A DNA stretch of 28,313 bases. Source: CAXRDE01 sp964229355. Lineage in GTDB: Bacteria; Cyanobacteriota; Sericytochromatia; UBA7694. Position 1 is the stretch's first letter. Every line of letters starts with the position of its first letter. The DNA lies in assembly GCA_964229355.1 (NCBI GenBank), contig CAXRDE010000010.1, forward strand, positions 1-28,313. Reading direction: 5' to 3'. Below, one piece after another: positions 12,867 to 21,637 of this stretch. The position numbers and the translations under genes are program-made. A model generated the notes under the pieces. That model had not been told where the DNA came from. It did not search any database and saw nothing but the letters and a program-made list of their open reading frames with translations.

Positions 12867-15687
12867 AAATGTTCACCTTCGCCTGAGTCCCTCTTTCGAT
12901 ATAGCCTGCGCTTTGGTAACTACTGGTGCCCAATTCACCTTTGGTCTCGTGGCTGACCCGTGTGCCGTGGGTATACGTCAGATCGCCAGAGTCAAAATTG
13001 ACCACGACGCGGCTCAGAGGCTGCGTGGTGCGGGTTCCCACCGGGGGTGGGGGAGCGGAGCTCTGGGCCTGGGCCAGTGAAGCAGCAACCGCCTGTCCAC
13101 GCACCGCAGGATCGACAACCCCCTGGGCCTGAGCCTGGGCAATAATACGTTCAGTCACGCCCGCAGGCAAGGTACGGCCTAAAGAATCCACCGTCAAGGT
13201 GGGGGCCTTTACGCGCCCGGTATCGGCGTCGTAAATTCCCACAATTTTCCCCGTGTACTTGTGGCCCTCAAGGGTGACATCCACCGTTAACGCGGCTTCG
13301 TAAGAGGTGCGCGTGGTCACCTCATCGCTCTCATCAAAGCGCTGGTTACCGTTGGAGTCCACTGAACTGTTCAACACCACCCTTGACAACTGCACCTTCG
13401 CACCCAGTCCGTATTTGTCGTTGCCACTGCCCACCGAGCCAGAGCCCGAAAAGGTGACCCTGGCCTCCGTGCGAGAGTTCGCCTCTAAAAAGCGAAACAG
13501 GCGGGCCCGGGCTTGTTCGGCATTCATAGAAATGCCTTCATTGCCCACCACCGTGACCATGTCGTTAAGCAAACGGGTAAACTCCACGGCATTTTCAGGA
13601 CTAAAGCGCAAGCCGTAACTGCCCCCAAACTCCACAGCCCCTTTCAGTTCCGCAAAAAAGACATTCAGCTCCGCAGAAGCCCCCACGTCAATGGCCACAT
13701 CTAGAGCCACCGAGCCGTCTGCTTTGATTTCACCACTGACCCCCACTTTGACCTGGCCCCGGATGGTGGCCCCCGCCTCGCCCACCTTGGCGCCCGAACC
13801 CAGTTTAACCCAAAAGGTCTCTTCAAATTTGGTGTTGGCCCCGCCACTCAGAATCGATGCCGCGAGCAATTCCTGCGTACGGGCGTTGGCGGCTTCCTGC
13901 TCCGCAAGATATGCGGCCTCTTGTTCATCGATGTAGGTGGCATCGGCGGTGTTGTCTGTTTCCAGCTGAGCGTTTTCAGCTGCCACCTCGGCAATGTCTG
14001 ATCTCAAGGCCGCCGTACGGGCACCTAAAGCCCCCACTTCCCCCTGCAGACTGGCTCCGTCAGCCCGTGAACGGGCAACGCCTTGTCTTGTGCTTTGAAT
14101 GGGCTCCTGAAAATCAGGGGCAAAGGCACTCAGCGCCGCGCTGTCCGCTCGCCGATCGGCGCTGGCGTCTAAACGATCTGCCGTATCTGCCTTCCGTCGG
14201 GCCGATGCCTGGAATCCTTCTGCGGCCTGCAAATTGCCCCTGGCCTGGCCAAGATAACCCGCGCCCTGTTGCTGGGCCGTCACCGCTTGTCCGTTAAAGC
14301 CTCTGGCGCCGTCGTAATCGTCGCGGTCCACGGCCTCTCGGGCCTGAGCACCCGCCTGACGACCGGTGGCATTGCTGGTGCGAGCAGCCGAGACGTTTTT
14401 CTCACCCTGGGCCGCCTGACGGTTGCCCTCTGCCACGTCAGCCCGCGCTGAAGCCCGCAAACGGGCCGCTTCAGCCAGTTCCAGTTCAGCGCGAATCAGC
14501 TGAGTAAAGACGGTTTTAAAGGCCTGCGAGGTGCCGGGTATCTGCGCCATGGCGAGATCAATGGCATCTTGCCCACGTAAGTTACCGCTGCGGATTTGCG
14601 CCCTGAGGTCGCCAAAACGCGACACAAAGACCGCCATGTCTTTGCGGTCATTCACATAACTGGTCAAAGCCCCTGAAATATCTGGCGTTTCACGGGTGCG
14701 CTTGCCCGCCTGAATCTCACCCACCCGCTTGTAGGTAAAGTTAATGCTATAACCCAGATTACCCGGACGGTTGGGCATAATGGCCAATTCCGTGGCCAGT
14801 GTTGAAAAGTCTTGCAATTGTGCATCAATGGCTGCCGCATCGCCTTCGCTTAAATCGCCACTGGCAGCGTTTAATGCCGCGGTCACAGCGGTAATACGCT
14901 GTGTCAGGCTTTCGACGTCCTGCATAAACGCATCCCCGGTTTTGGTGTACCCCGGAAAACTGCCGTACAAATCTGAGAGTTCTTGTAAAAGGTTTTGAAT
15001 GCGCGGGTACTTTGCGGCCTCTTCAGGAGATGCGCCGACCGCGGCGTCTTGCAGCACGGCAATTTGCGCATCCAGGGCGCTTTTGCGCTGGTTAAACAAG
15101 GTCGTGGGTGAGCGGGGCGTTTCAATGTAGGTATCGTAAAGGCCAGCGCGATAACTGTCTCGGTTCTGAGCGGGAATGATGGCCGTTTGAACCGCTGCTG
15201 AAATGTCATCGGGGCTCAAAGCCGCCGGGGGTGGAGCCAGCAGTGGCGAATCCAGCAGCATTTGATTGGCCTGCTGGTATAAGGCCAGACTGGCACGGGC
15301 GTTTTCTAAAGCCAATCGGTTATCAGGGGTGGCTTCTGCCTGCTCCAGCTCGGTGATGCGCTGACTGAGCTGCTCAAGGCCTGCGGGAATAATCACGGTG
15401 CGAAAATTGTCGAGCACCTGCTGATCTGAAGCACTGGGTCCCAAACCCGACTGGCTTCTTAAGGCGCTAAACACAGGGTTTAAGTTTTGCTGGGTTTGCT
15501 CAGGCGTGTCGTTGGTCACAAAAACGTCAGACGGTTGGATGTCAGGGGGAGATTCAGGGGCCTGCTGCACCGGCGACGCAGGCAGGTTGGCCAGCGCAGG
15601 CGGGAGAGCAGCGCCTTGCGCGCCAGGCGTGCGGTTCCACAGATTTGAAGACAGATTTCGCCCCAGGGCAGTCGCGGTATTCATCAT
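12856..15687 (-). CDS. Large coiled-coil protein with a C-terminal beta-rich domain, function unknown
   Basis: The 943-residue protein has no signal peptide. A Pro/Ala/Gln-rich N-terminus (1-75) leads to helical segments (about 100-300). An extremely Ala/Arg/Gln-rich coiled coil follows (about 390-600: ARLRASARADVAEGNRQAAQ and many similar stretches). A C-terminal part (about 610-943) is dominated by alternating Gly/Val/hydrophobic strands (GQVKVGVSGEIKADGSVALD). Near residue 790, DSNGNQRFDESDE resembles a single EF-hand-like calcium loop. I recognise no family. It starts four bases after the upstream gene's stop and overlaps the next gene, so it belongs to one operon with the DUF5939 protein. 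A structural or envelope-associated role is possible but not shown. Confidence 0.82.
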   Translation of the reverse strand: MMNTATALGRNLSSNLWNRTPGAQGAALPPALANLPASPVQQAPESPPDIQPSDVFVTNDTPEQTQQNLNPVFSALRSQSGLGPSASDQQVLDNFRTVIIPAGLEQLSQRITELEQAEATPDNRLALENARASLALYQQANQMLLDSPLLAPPPAALSPDDISAAVQTAIIPAQNRDSYRAGLYDTYIETPRSPTTLFNQRKSALDAQIAVLQDAAVGASPEEAAKYPRIQNLLQELSDLYGSFPGYTKTGDAFMQDVESLTQRITAVTAALNAASGDLSEGDAAAIDAQLQDFSTLATELAIMPNRPGNLGYSINFTYKRVGEIQAGKRTRETPDISGALTSYVNDRKDMAVFVSRFGDLRAQIRSGNLRGQDAIDLAMAQIPGTSQAFKTVFTQLIRAELELAEAARLRASARADVAEGNRQAAQGEKNVSAARTSNATGRQAGAQAREAVDRDDYDGARGFNGQAVTAQQQGAGYLGQARGNLQAAEGFQASARRKADTADRLDASADRRADSAALSAFAPDFQEPIQSTRQGVARSRADGASLQGEVGALGARTAALRSDIAEVAAENAQLETDNTADATYIDEQEAAYLAEQEAANARTQELLAASILSGGANTKFEETFWVKLGSGAKVGEAGATIRGQVKVGVSGEIKADGSVALDVAIDVGASAELNVFFAELKGAVEFGGSYGLRFSPENAVEFTRLLNDMVTVVGNEGISMNAEQARARLFRFLEANSRTEARVTFSGSGSVGSGNDKYGLGAKVQLSRVVLNSSVDSNGNQRFDESDEVTTRTSYEAALTVDVTLEGHKYTGKIVGIYDADTGRVKAPTLTVDSLGRTLPAGVTERIIAQAQAQGVVDPAVRGQAVAASLAQAQSSAPPPPVGTRTTQPLSRVVVNFDSGDLTYTHGTRVSHETKGELGTSSYQSAGYIERGTQAKVNIYGR

Positions 15688-15691
15688 GATC

Positions 15692-16924
15692 CTATTCTCC
15701 TATTTTTGGCAGATTCAGCAGGACCTGACCGTAGTGTTGCAGCAAAGCTGTGCGTATCTCTGCTGCTGCGCCGGAGGTCGGGTCAAGGGTTAAAAACCTG
15801 TGTTCAAGGGCCTGAATGTCGGCATGGTGCGCTGGCCATTTTTCAAGCTGAGCCTGTAGCTGTTGAGATTGCGTCCGGGCAAGACTAAGCGCCTGCGAGG
15901 CCTGAGCCGCGTGTTGAGACACCAGCAAACGTGTCAGGGCTTCGGCAAAGGTCCCTTGCCAGGTCTGTAAAAGGGTAAACAGCGCATGTTCACTGCCCAG
16001 GCCTTGCAAGCGTTCTTGCACCCCAAGATTGTGGGTTTGAATAAACGCATCGGCATCAGCCACACCAATGCGAGCCAGCTGACGCCCGGCCCCTTGCAAG
16101 AGCTCAGGCACCAACGGGTAAGCCGCTTCAGGACATTTATTGTTTTCCCACTGGTGCGCGAGTTTAGCGAGCTGCTGCAGTAAACGGGGGCGTGGGGTTT
16201 CGGCAAAGGAGGCCACCTGAGCCATGTGCATCTGGCACTGCCTGAGGGCGTGCACACATTGTGCGTGGTAGTCGCGCTGCTGGGCGGTCTGCAATTCAGC
16301 AATCTCAGCCTGTAAGCGCTGTTTCTCGCGCTCAGAACTGGCCCGGTGAAGCTGGCTGCGCAGCCCCAAATCCTGCGCACTTAAGGATTTCACCTCAGCG
16401 CGTTGGGGTTGTGAACCGTACAGGGCTTCAATCGCTTTATACACCGTGTGCAAAAGCTTAAACAGCGCTGACCGCTCTGCGGTGTGTAAGCGGGTGTGGG
16501 GTTGCTTTAACTTATCCAGGCGCTGGTAGTCCACCGCCAGTACAGGCGCGCTTTGCGCCTGGGCTTTCAGGGCCGCCCATTTGGGTTGTAAGCCTTGCAA
16601 AATGGGTTGCAGAAGACTGATTGAGGCCAGGTCGGTGGGTGCATCCTCTGCGGTGTATAGCGTTTTGACCAGGGCCAGGGCTTGCATTAAACGATGGGCT
16701 GACGCTTCAGAAGCGATGGCCTGTTGCATTTGCTGCAAACGCGCCACGCGGCGCTGCAGCTGATGCTGCTCTACCTGGGCACGAAGCTGATGGGCCACGG
16801 GGGGCGTATCCCGGTGTTCCGCCTGACGGGCCTGACGTTCCAGGACCGCAATATGTGATGACTCTGCGCGGGGCGGGAGCTTTTGCGCTGCACCAAAATT
16901 GAGGCTGCTGGGATCAAAATCCAT
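15692..16924 (-). CDS. Coiled-coil protein of unknown function
   Basis: About 410 residues, starting MDFDPSSLNFGAAQKLPPRA. The protein is almost wholly helical and very rich in Gln, Ala, Leu and His (HQLRAQVEQHQLQRRVARLQ, REKQRLQAEIAELQTAQQRD), typical of coiled coils. There is no membrane segment, signal or catalytic motif, and I recognise no family. I placed the start at 16924, which overlaps the stop of the upstream DUF5939 gene by 11 bases (ATGGATTTTGA). A longer frame to 16951 is less likely. Like the large protein after it, it probably forms an elongated partner or scaffold within the same operon product set. Confidence 0.8.
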   Translation of the reverse strand: MDFDPSSLNFGAAQKLPPRAESSHIAVLERQARQAEHRDTPPVAHQLRAQVEQHQLQRRVARLQQMQQAIASEASAHRLMQALALVKTLYTAEDAPTDLASISLLQPILQGLQPKWAALKAQAQSAPVLAVDYQRLDKLKQPHTRLHTAERSALFKLLHTVYKAIEALYGSQPQRAEVKSLSAQDLGLRSQLHRASSEREKQRLQAEIAELQTAQQRDYHAQCVHALRQCQMHMAQVASFAETPRPRLLQQLAKLAHQWENNKCPEAAYPLVPELLQGAGRQLARIGVADADAFIQTHNLGVQERLQGLGSEHALFTLLQTWQGTFAEALTRLLVSQHAAQASQALSLARTQSQQLQAQLEKWPAHHADIQALEHRFLTLDPTSGAAAEIRTALLQHYGQVLLNLPKIGE

Positions 16925-18776
16925 GGTGAGCCTCCCACTGAAATTGCACACAACCGTCTGCAGGGCTTGCGGCAGGCGATGCAGACAAACGGTAAGTGTT
17001 TACAGCAGCCTGCTGCTCAGCCTGGGTTAAAAAGGACGTCATTTCGGGCTGCGCAAACCACGATACAGGCACCAGAATATTATGTCCCGCAAGCTGGCCT
17101 TGCCAGTCACTGAGCGCCGCTAATTCTTCCAGGGCGGGACCGGTATAGTGCAGCTGTTCAGCCTGACACTGCACCTCACAAGGCCCTGCCGCCAGGGTAA
17201 CCGTCAGGCGTTGGCTGTCTCCATAAAAATCTGCCATTTCACCAAAAGCTTCTTGTAAACTCCAGGCGGCCGCCAGGGCGTCAAAAGCCGAAGCAAAAAT
17301 CCAACGGCGCTGCTCAGCAGTCCCCGAGGCCTGCAGCAGGGCGCCCTGAAATTGACCCAGTTGAAACTGCGTCCAGGTCCACAACTCAGGGTCTGCGTCT
17401 GTCCAGTGCACCGCCAAAAACACCTGATGAGACAGGGGCAAGCTCACATCGGTTCCCAGCGCCTCTGCGGGGAACACATCGTGAAACATTTGCACACACT
17501 GCACCTGGGCCGCGGTCACCGCCAGGTCATCCCAAAACACATCTTCCAGGAGCAGGGTAATCGCATAATCCCGCGTATTTTCGAAGTGAAGGGTCAAGGC
17601 CGCGCAGGTTAAAGGCTCAAGCTCTGCGGTCAGTCCTTGTGCGGTCAGGGCAAACTCCAGAGCGGCCTGCGGTGCAGCAGCATCAAGGGTCAGCTCTTTT
17701 TCAGGGCTAAAGTTTAAAGAGCGCAAAATATACCGTCCGGGGGGCGCCTGCACCGTCAAGTGTGCCGTGGTGTGAGCCGGTACAATCTGCTGCCAGGCCA
17801 CGTGGGGCGTATTCCCCGGACTGCCGGCGCAAAAGAAGGCGTCACTGACGTCCCGAATTTGGGATGACGGTGCAAAAGTCAACTCAATATTTTGGTCAAA
17901 GGCCAGCCCGTAATGGGCTGCACACGACGCGCAATAGCCCATATTTTTGAGTTGTGCCAATTGGGTATAGCTCTCTTTGGGGCCCTTGCACCCCGGACAA
18001 CGGCAGTCCCAATGCATCTGAAGATCGCCCTGGTAAGCCAGGTAGAGGCAGAGATTGAGCACCTCAAGGGGATCGTGATCATACCAGGCAGCAAACTCGC
18101 GGGGGCGCAGACGATAACTCAGCCGCTCCGGCGCACAGAGAAAGTAATGGGCCAGATCCCGGGCCAGCCCGGGGACGGCGGTAAAGGCCGACCACTTGTC
18201 GCTCACGGGCGCCAGTTGGGATTCAGGAAGCACCGCAAAAAAAGGCAACAGTCCTTTTTCTCCGGCCTCAAGCCGCCGCGCCAGGCGTTGAAAACTGGCC
18301 ATAAACTTGTCGATTTCTTGCCCAATCACCAGTTTAGCAACCGCTGACGGAAGCTTAGACACAAAGTGAATTGCGCATTTTACCCGGGTTTGCGAAGCTG
18401 TGTCTGTGGTTTCAAGCTCCACTTTGAACTGAAGATAGTGCACGGGGCCTTTCACAAAGATGCGTTCTACCGCATACACCGCTGGCGCTTCCCAAATGTA
18501 AGGGAACTCTTCATAGGCCACCTGAAAAGGGCCGTTTTTGGCCTGGGCATGCATCAAACTGCCCCCTTCTGCCAGGGCCATAAAAAAATTGGTGGTGGCT
18601 TTCATGCCCACCTGCTGATTTAAAAAGTCGGTGTGACAAAGCAGTGGCCAGAGCGCTTCTCGCCCTTGAGGCAACACCACCTCCCGCACCACGCACTGGG
18701 CCTTAGCGCGGTATTTGCTTAGGTTTTCTACAGCCCTTAATTCATGGGCCGCTTGCAAGGACAACGGGTAGGACAT
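16914..18776 (-). CDS. DUF5939 protein with a degenerate class III adenylate cyclase domain
   Basis: The 620-residue protein begins with an SRPBCC-like lipid/ligand-binding region (about 25-170). A zinc-finger-like block with CRCPGC (258-263) and CASC (282-285) follows, then AFDQNIELTF and CAGSPGNTPHV. This order is known from DUF5939 regions that precede adenylate cyclase domains. The linker FENTRDYAITLLLEDVFWDD, then VTAAQVQCVQMFHDVFPAEA, also matches. In the cyclase part, the usual FTDLxGS motif reads HWTDADPEL (near 457-465). The KTIGDAVMAVF block is missing or shortened around 490-500. The GPC...YFG...VNLAARL block survives only as AGPCEV (530-535) and HYTGPALEELAAL (543-555). Key metal- and base-binding residues appear lost, so it is probably a pseudo-cyclase acting as a sensor or scaffold. 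It is first in a four-gene operon. Confidence 0.78.
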   Translation of the reverse strand: MSYPLSLQAAHELRAVENLSKYRAKAQCVVREVVLPQGREALWPLLCHTDFLNQQVGMKATTNFFMALAEGGSLMHAQAKNGPFQVAYEEFPYIWEAPAVYAVERIFVKGPVHYLQFKVELETTDTASQTRVKCAIHFVSKLPSAVAKLVIGQEIDKFMASFQRLARRLEAGEKGLLPFFAVLPESQLAPVSDKWSAFTAVPGLARDLAHYFLCAPERLSYRLRPREFAAWYDHDPLEVLNLCLYLAYQGDLQMHWDCRCPGCKGPKESYTQLAQLKNMGYCASCAAHYGLAFDQNIELTFAPSSQIRDVSDAFFCAGSPGNTPHVAWQQIVPAHTTAHLTVQAPPGRYILRSLNFSPEKELTLDAAAPQAALEFALTAQGLTAELEPLTCAALTLHFENTRDYAITLLLEDVFWDDLAVTAAQVQCVQMFHDVFPAEALGTDVSLPLSHQVFLAVHWTDADPELWTWTQFQLGQFQGALLQASGTAEQRRWIFASAFDALAAAWSLQEAFGEMADFYGDSQRLTVTLAAGPCEVQCQAEQLHYTGPALEELAALSDWQGQLAGHNILVPVSWFAQPEMTSFLTQAEQQAAVNTYRLSASPAASPADGCVQFQWEAHHGF

Positions 18777-18920
18777 GAGGAAGAAACTTAACTCCCGTCA
18801 ATTTTTATGCCCCTTAGCATAGCATAATCCGCGCCAAAAATCGCTGCTGCAACCTTTCTTTTGCTAAAATACAGTGTTCTCGGATTCTTAGCCCTGATTT
18901 TAGCCCTGAAAGGTAGACCC

Positions 18921-21635
18921 ATGAAAAAGATTCTAACCCGCACCGCACTCAGCCTACTCCTCAGCTCCAGCGCCAGCCTGGCCCTGTCGCCGCTGCTGCC
19001 TGCCAGCCTACAGCACGCCGTGGCCGCCGACGCCACCTTTGTCCGCGCTGCCGGGGGCATTCAAGAGTACAAACTCCCCAACGGGTTAAAGGTCTTACTG
19101 GTCGAAAACCACGCCGCGCCCGTGGTCAGTGTCAATATTGTCTACCGCGTGGGCTCGCGCAATGAAGCGGTGGGCTACACAGGCTCTACCCACTTTTTAG
19201 AGCACATGCTGTTCAAAGGCACCCCCACCTTTAACAAAGAAAAGGGCACCCAAATTGCCAGCACCTTACAGGCCCAGGGCGCCCGCTTTAACGCCACCAC
19301 CTGGCTGGATCGCACCAACTACTTTGAAACCCTGCCCAGCAACCAGCTTGAACTGGCCCTGCACTTAGAGTCTGATCGCATGCGCAACGCCTTTATTTCC
19401 GATAGCGATCGCCAGTCTGAGATGACCGTGGTGCGCAACGAGCTGGAGCGCGGCGAGAACAACCCCGGCCGCGTCATGTGGCAAACCCTGTTTACCCAGG
19501 CCTTTAAAGCCCACCCCTACCGGGTGCCCACCATTGGCTGGAACTCCGATGTCGAAGGCGTTCCCACCGAGCGCCTGCGCAAGTTTTACGAGGACTTTTA
19601 TTACCCCAATAACGCCACCCTGATCGTGGTGGGCGACATTCAGCCCCAGGCCGCTCTGGCCCAGATCAGCAAGTACTTTGGCCCCATTAAGCCTTCACCC
19701 AAACCCATTCCCGACGTCTATACCCAGGAACCGCCCCAACAGGGCGAGCGCCGTTTTGAAATTCATCGCCCCGGTCAATTGGGCATGGTGAATATGGGCT
19801 ACCACATTCCGCCCATGGAAAACAAAGACAGCGCCGTCTTTGACGTGCTTGACGTGCTCATGTCGGGTGGCGTCAGCAGCCGTTTGTACCAGGGGCTCGT
19901 CGAGAAGCAACTGGCGGTCAGCGCCTCTTCCTGGGCCGCTCAACTGCGGGACCCCGGCCTGTTTACCGTCACCGCTGAACTCACCTCAGGCACCGATCAT
20001 GCCACCGCCGAAAAGGCCATGACCGAGGTGATTGAAAGCTTTAAAACCCAGGTCCCCACCCCCGCCGATTTAGAGCGCGCCAAAAAGCAAATTTTGGCCG
20101 ACTTTGCCTTCCGCGGTCACGGCACCCACGAACTGGCCAGCGAACTGAGCGAGTACGAAGCCAGCGCCGACTGGCGTTATCGCGTCAGTTACCCCGAGCG
20201 CATTAAAGCGGTCACCGCAGCCGACATTCAACGGGTGGCCAACACCTATTTCCAAAAGTCCAACCGCACCGTGGGGTATTTTGTGCCTCAAAAAGTAGAG
20301 GCCGTGACCTTTAACGTGCGAGACCTAGAATATCCCGAAGGCAGCAAGACCCCTGCCCAGGCCAACAGCGCTACCCAAACCGTGGTCAAGCGCTATCCTT
20401 TTGGCAACGGTGGCCGTTTGATTCTCGTCGAAAACCCCATGGACAACACCGTGGCCTTCCAGGGCAATATGTATGCGGGCAGTATCTTTGATCCCGCAGG
20501 CAAAGCCGGCGTCGCCGAGCTGACCGCCGCCATGCTCGATCGCGGCACCCAGAAAAAAGACAAATTGGCTCTGGCCAATGCCCTGGATGCCATGGGTTCA
20601 AAGGTGAACTTTTCGGCCAACACGGAGCGCATGACCGTGAGCGGCCGCAGCCTGAGCGAAAACCTGAACGACACCCTGGCGCTGATGTTTGAAATGCTCA
20701 AAACCCCGGCCTTTGATGCCGAAGAGTTCAACAAACTCAAAACCCAGTCCATCGACGGGCTCAAAAAGCGCTTAGAAAACACTGACGTAATGGCCGAAGA
20801 AGCCCTCTACGCCAAACTCTACCCGACAGGCCACCCCTTGCATATGGGCACGGCCGAAAAGCTCAAGCAAATGGAAAAGCTCACCCTGGAAGATGTCAAA
20901 GCGTTCTATGCCAAGCATTACGATAGCAACCAGATGATCTTTACGGTGGCCGGTGCCATCAAGGCCCAGGATTTACACGGCCCGTTGATTGCCCAGCTCA
21001 AAACCCTGCCCAGCACCCCCCGCAAGGTGGACTTTACCATTGCCGATGTGGCCGCTGAGCGCAAAGGCAGCCGCCTGAACACCTCCATGCCCGACAAAGC
21101 CAATACCACCATTGTCATGGGCGTGCAAACCCCCGTCAAAATGCTGTCTGAGGACTACTTCGCCGCCATGATTGGCAACCATGCCCTGGGCCAAAGCTCG
21201 CTGAGTTCTCGCCTGGGCCTGCGGGTGCGCGATGAATTGGGCCTCACCTATGGCATCTTCTCGTACTTTCCCGAGGCAGGCGTGGGCGCGAGCCCCTGGA
21301 CCATTAGCGTCACCACCAACCCTAAAAATATTAAAAAGACCATTGAAGCCACCCAGGAAGTGGTCAAAAAATACCGCGAAACCGGCATTTCTGAGCAGGA
21401 GTTTAAACAGGCCAAGTCCGCCATGATCGGCTCGTACCTGGTGTACTCCACCACCAACGATGCTTTGGCCCGCCGTTACACCGACGCTGCCTTTTATGGT
21501 TTGGGCGACAATTACCTCACCGATCGGGCGGAGCGCATTGAGCGGGTCACCCTGGATCAGGTCAACCAGGCCATTCGCACCTACTTTGACCCGGCGCGCC
21601 TGACGGTCTCTGTGGCCGGAAAGCTTGAGGAATAA
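18921..21635 (+). CDS. Exported M16 (insulinase/pitrilysin) zinc metallopeptidase
   Basis: M16 peptidases cut unfolded peptides inside a closed chamber made of two halves. From the ATG at 18921 (AAAGG SD upstream) the protein has 904 residues. It starts with a Sec signal peptide (MKKILTRTALSLLLSSSASL, then cleavage near AVAA-D). The inverted zinc motif HFLEH lies near 91-95, and the third ligand is probably Glu near 174 (VVRNELERGE). A second, non-catalytic half ends with the conserved RVRDELGLTYGIFSYF (Arg/Tyr substrate pair). Both halves are present, so it should be active in the periplasm. It leads a four-gene operon. The 144-bp divergent gap (18777-18920) to the DUF5939 operon has only weak promoter matches. 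The frame extends upstream to 18861 without an SD. Confidence 0.93.
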   Translation: MKKILTRTALSLLLSSSASLALSPLLPASLQHAVAADATFVRAAGGIQEYKLPNGLKVLLVENHAAPVVSVNIVYRVGSRNEAVGYTGSTHFLEHMLFKGTPTFNKEKGTQIASTLQAQGARFNATTWLDRTNYFETLPSNQLELALHLESDRMRNAFISDSDRQSEMTVVRNELERGENNPGRVMWQTLFTQAFKAHPYRVPTIGWNSDVEGVPTERLRKFYEDFYYPNNATLIVVGDIQPQAALAQISKYFGPIKPSPKPIPDVYTQEPPQQGERRFEIHRPGQLGMVNMGYHIPPMENKDSAVFDVLDVLMSGGVSSRLYQGLVEKQLAVSASSWAAQLRDPGLFTVTAELTSGTDHATAEKAMTEVIESFKTQVPTPADLERAKKQILADFAFRGHGTHELASELSEYEASADWRYRVSYPERIKAVTAADIQRVANTYFQKSNRTVGYFVPQKVEAVTFNVRDLEYPEGSKTPAQANSATQTVVKRYPFGNGGRLILVENPMDNTVAFQGNMYAGSIFDPAGKAGVAELTAAMLDRGTQKKDKLALANALDAMGSKVNFSANTERMTVSGRSLSENLNDTLALMFEMLKTPAFDAEEFNKLKTQSIDGLKKRLENTDVMAEEALYAKLYPTGHPLHMGTAEKLKQMEKLTLEDVKAFYAKHYDSNQMIFTVAGAIKAQDLHGPLIAQLKTLPSTPRKVDFTIADVAAERKGSRLNTSMPDKANTTIVMGVQTPVKMLSEDYFAAMIGNHALGQSSLSSRLGLRVRDELGLTYGIFSYFPEAGVGASPWTISVTTNPKNIKKTIEATQEVVKKYRETGISEQEFKQAKSAMIGSYLVYSTTNDALARRYTDAAFYGLGDNYLTDRAERIERVTLDQVNQAIRTYFDPARLTVSVAGKLEE

Positions 21636-21637
21636 GT

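Noticed and set aside
13307..15209. Several plus- and minus-strand frames of 60-146 residues inside the 943-residue gene
   Set aside because: They are other-frame readings of a GC-rich, Ala-rich coding region, with no SD or recognisable product.
16914..18776. Calling the protein an active adenylate cyclase
   Set aside because: The GDAVMA block and the VNLAARL residues needed for catalysis are not visible.
18788..19060. Minus-strand 90-residue frame across the divergent gap
   Set aside because: It runs over the signal-peptide region of the M16 gene and has a Ser/Arg-rich shadow composition.
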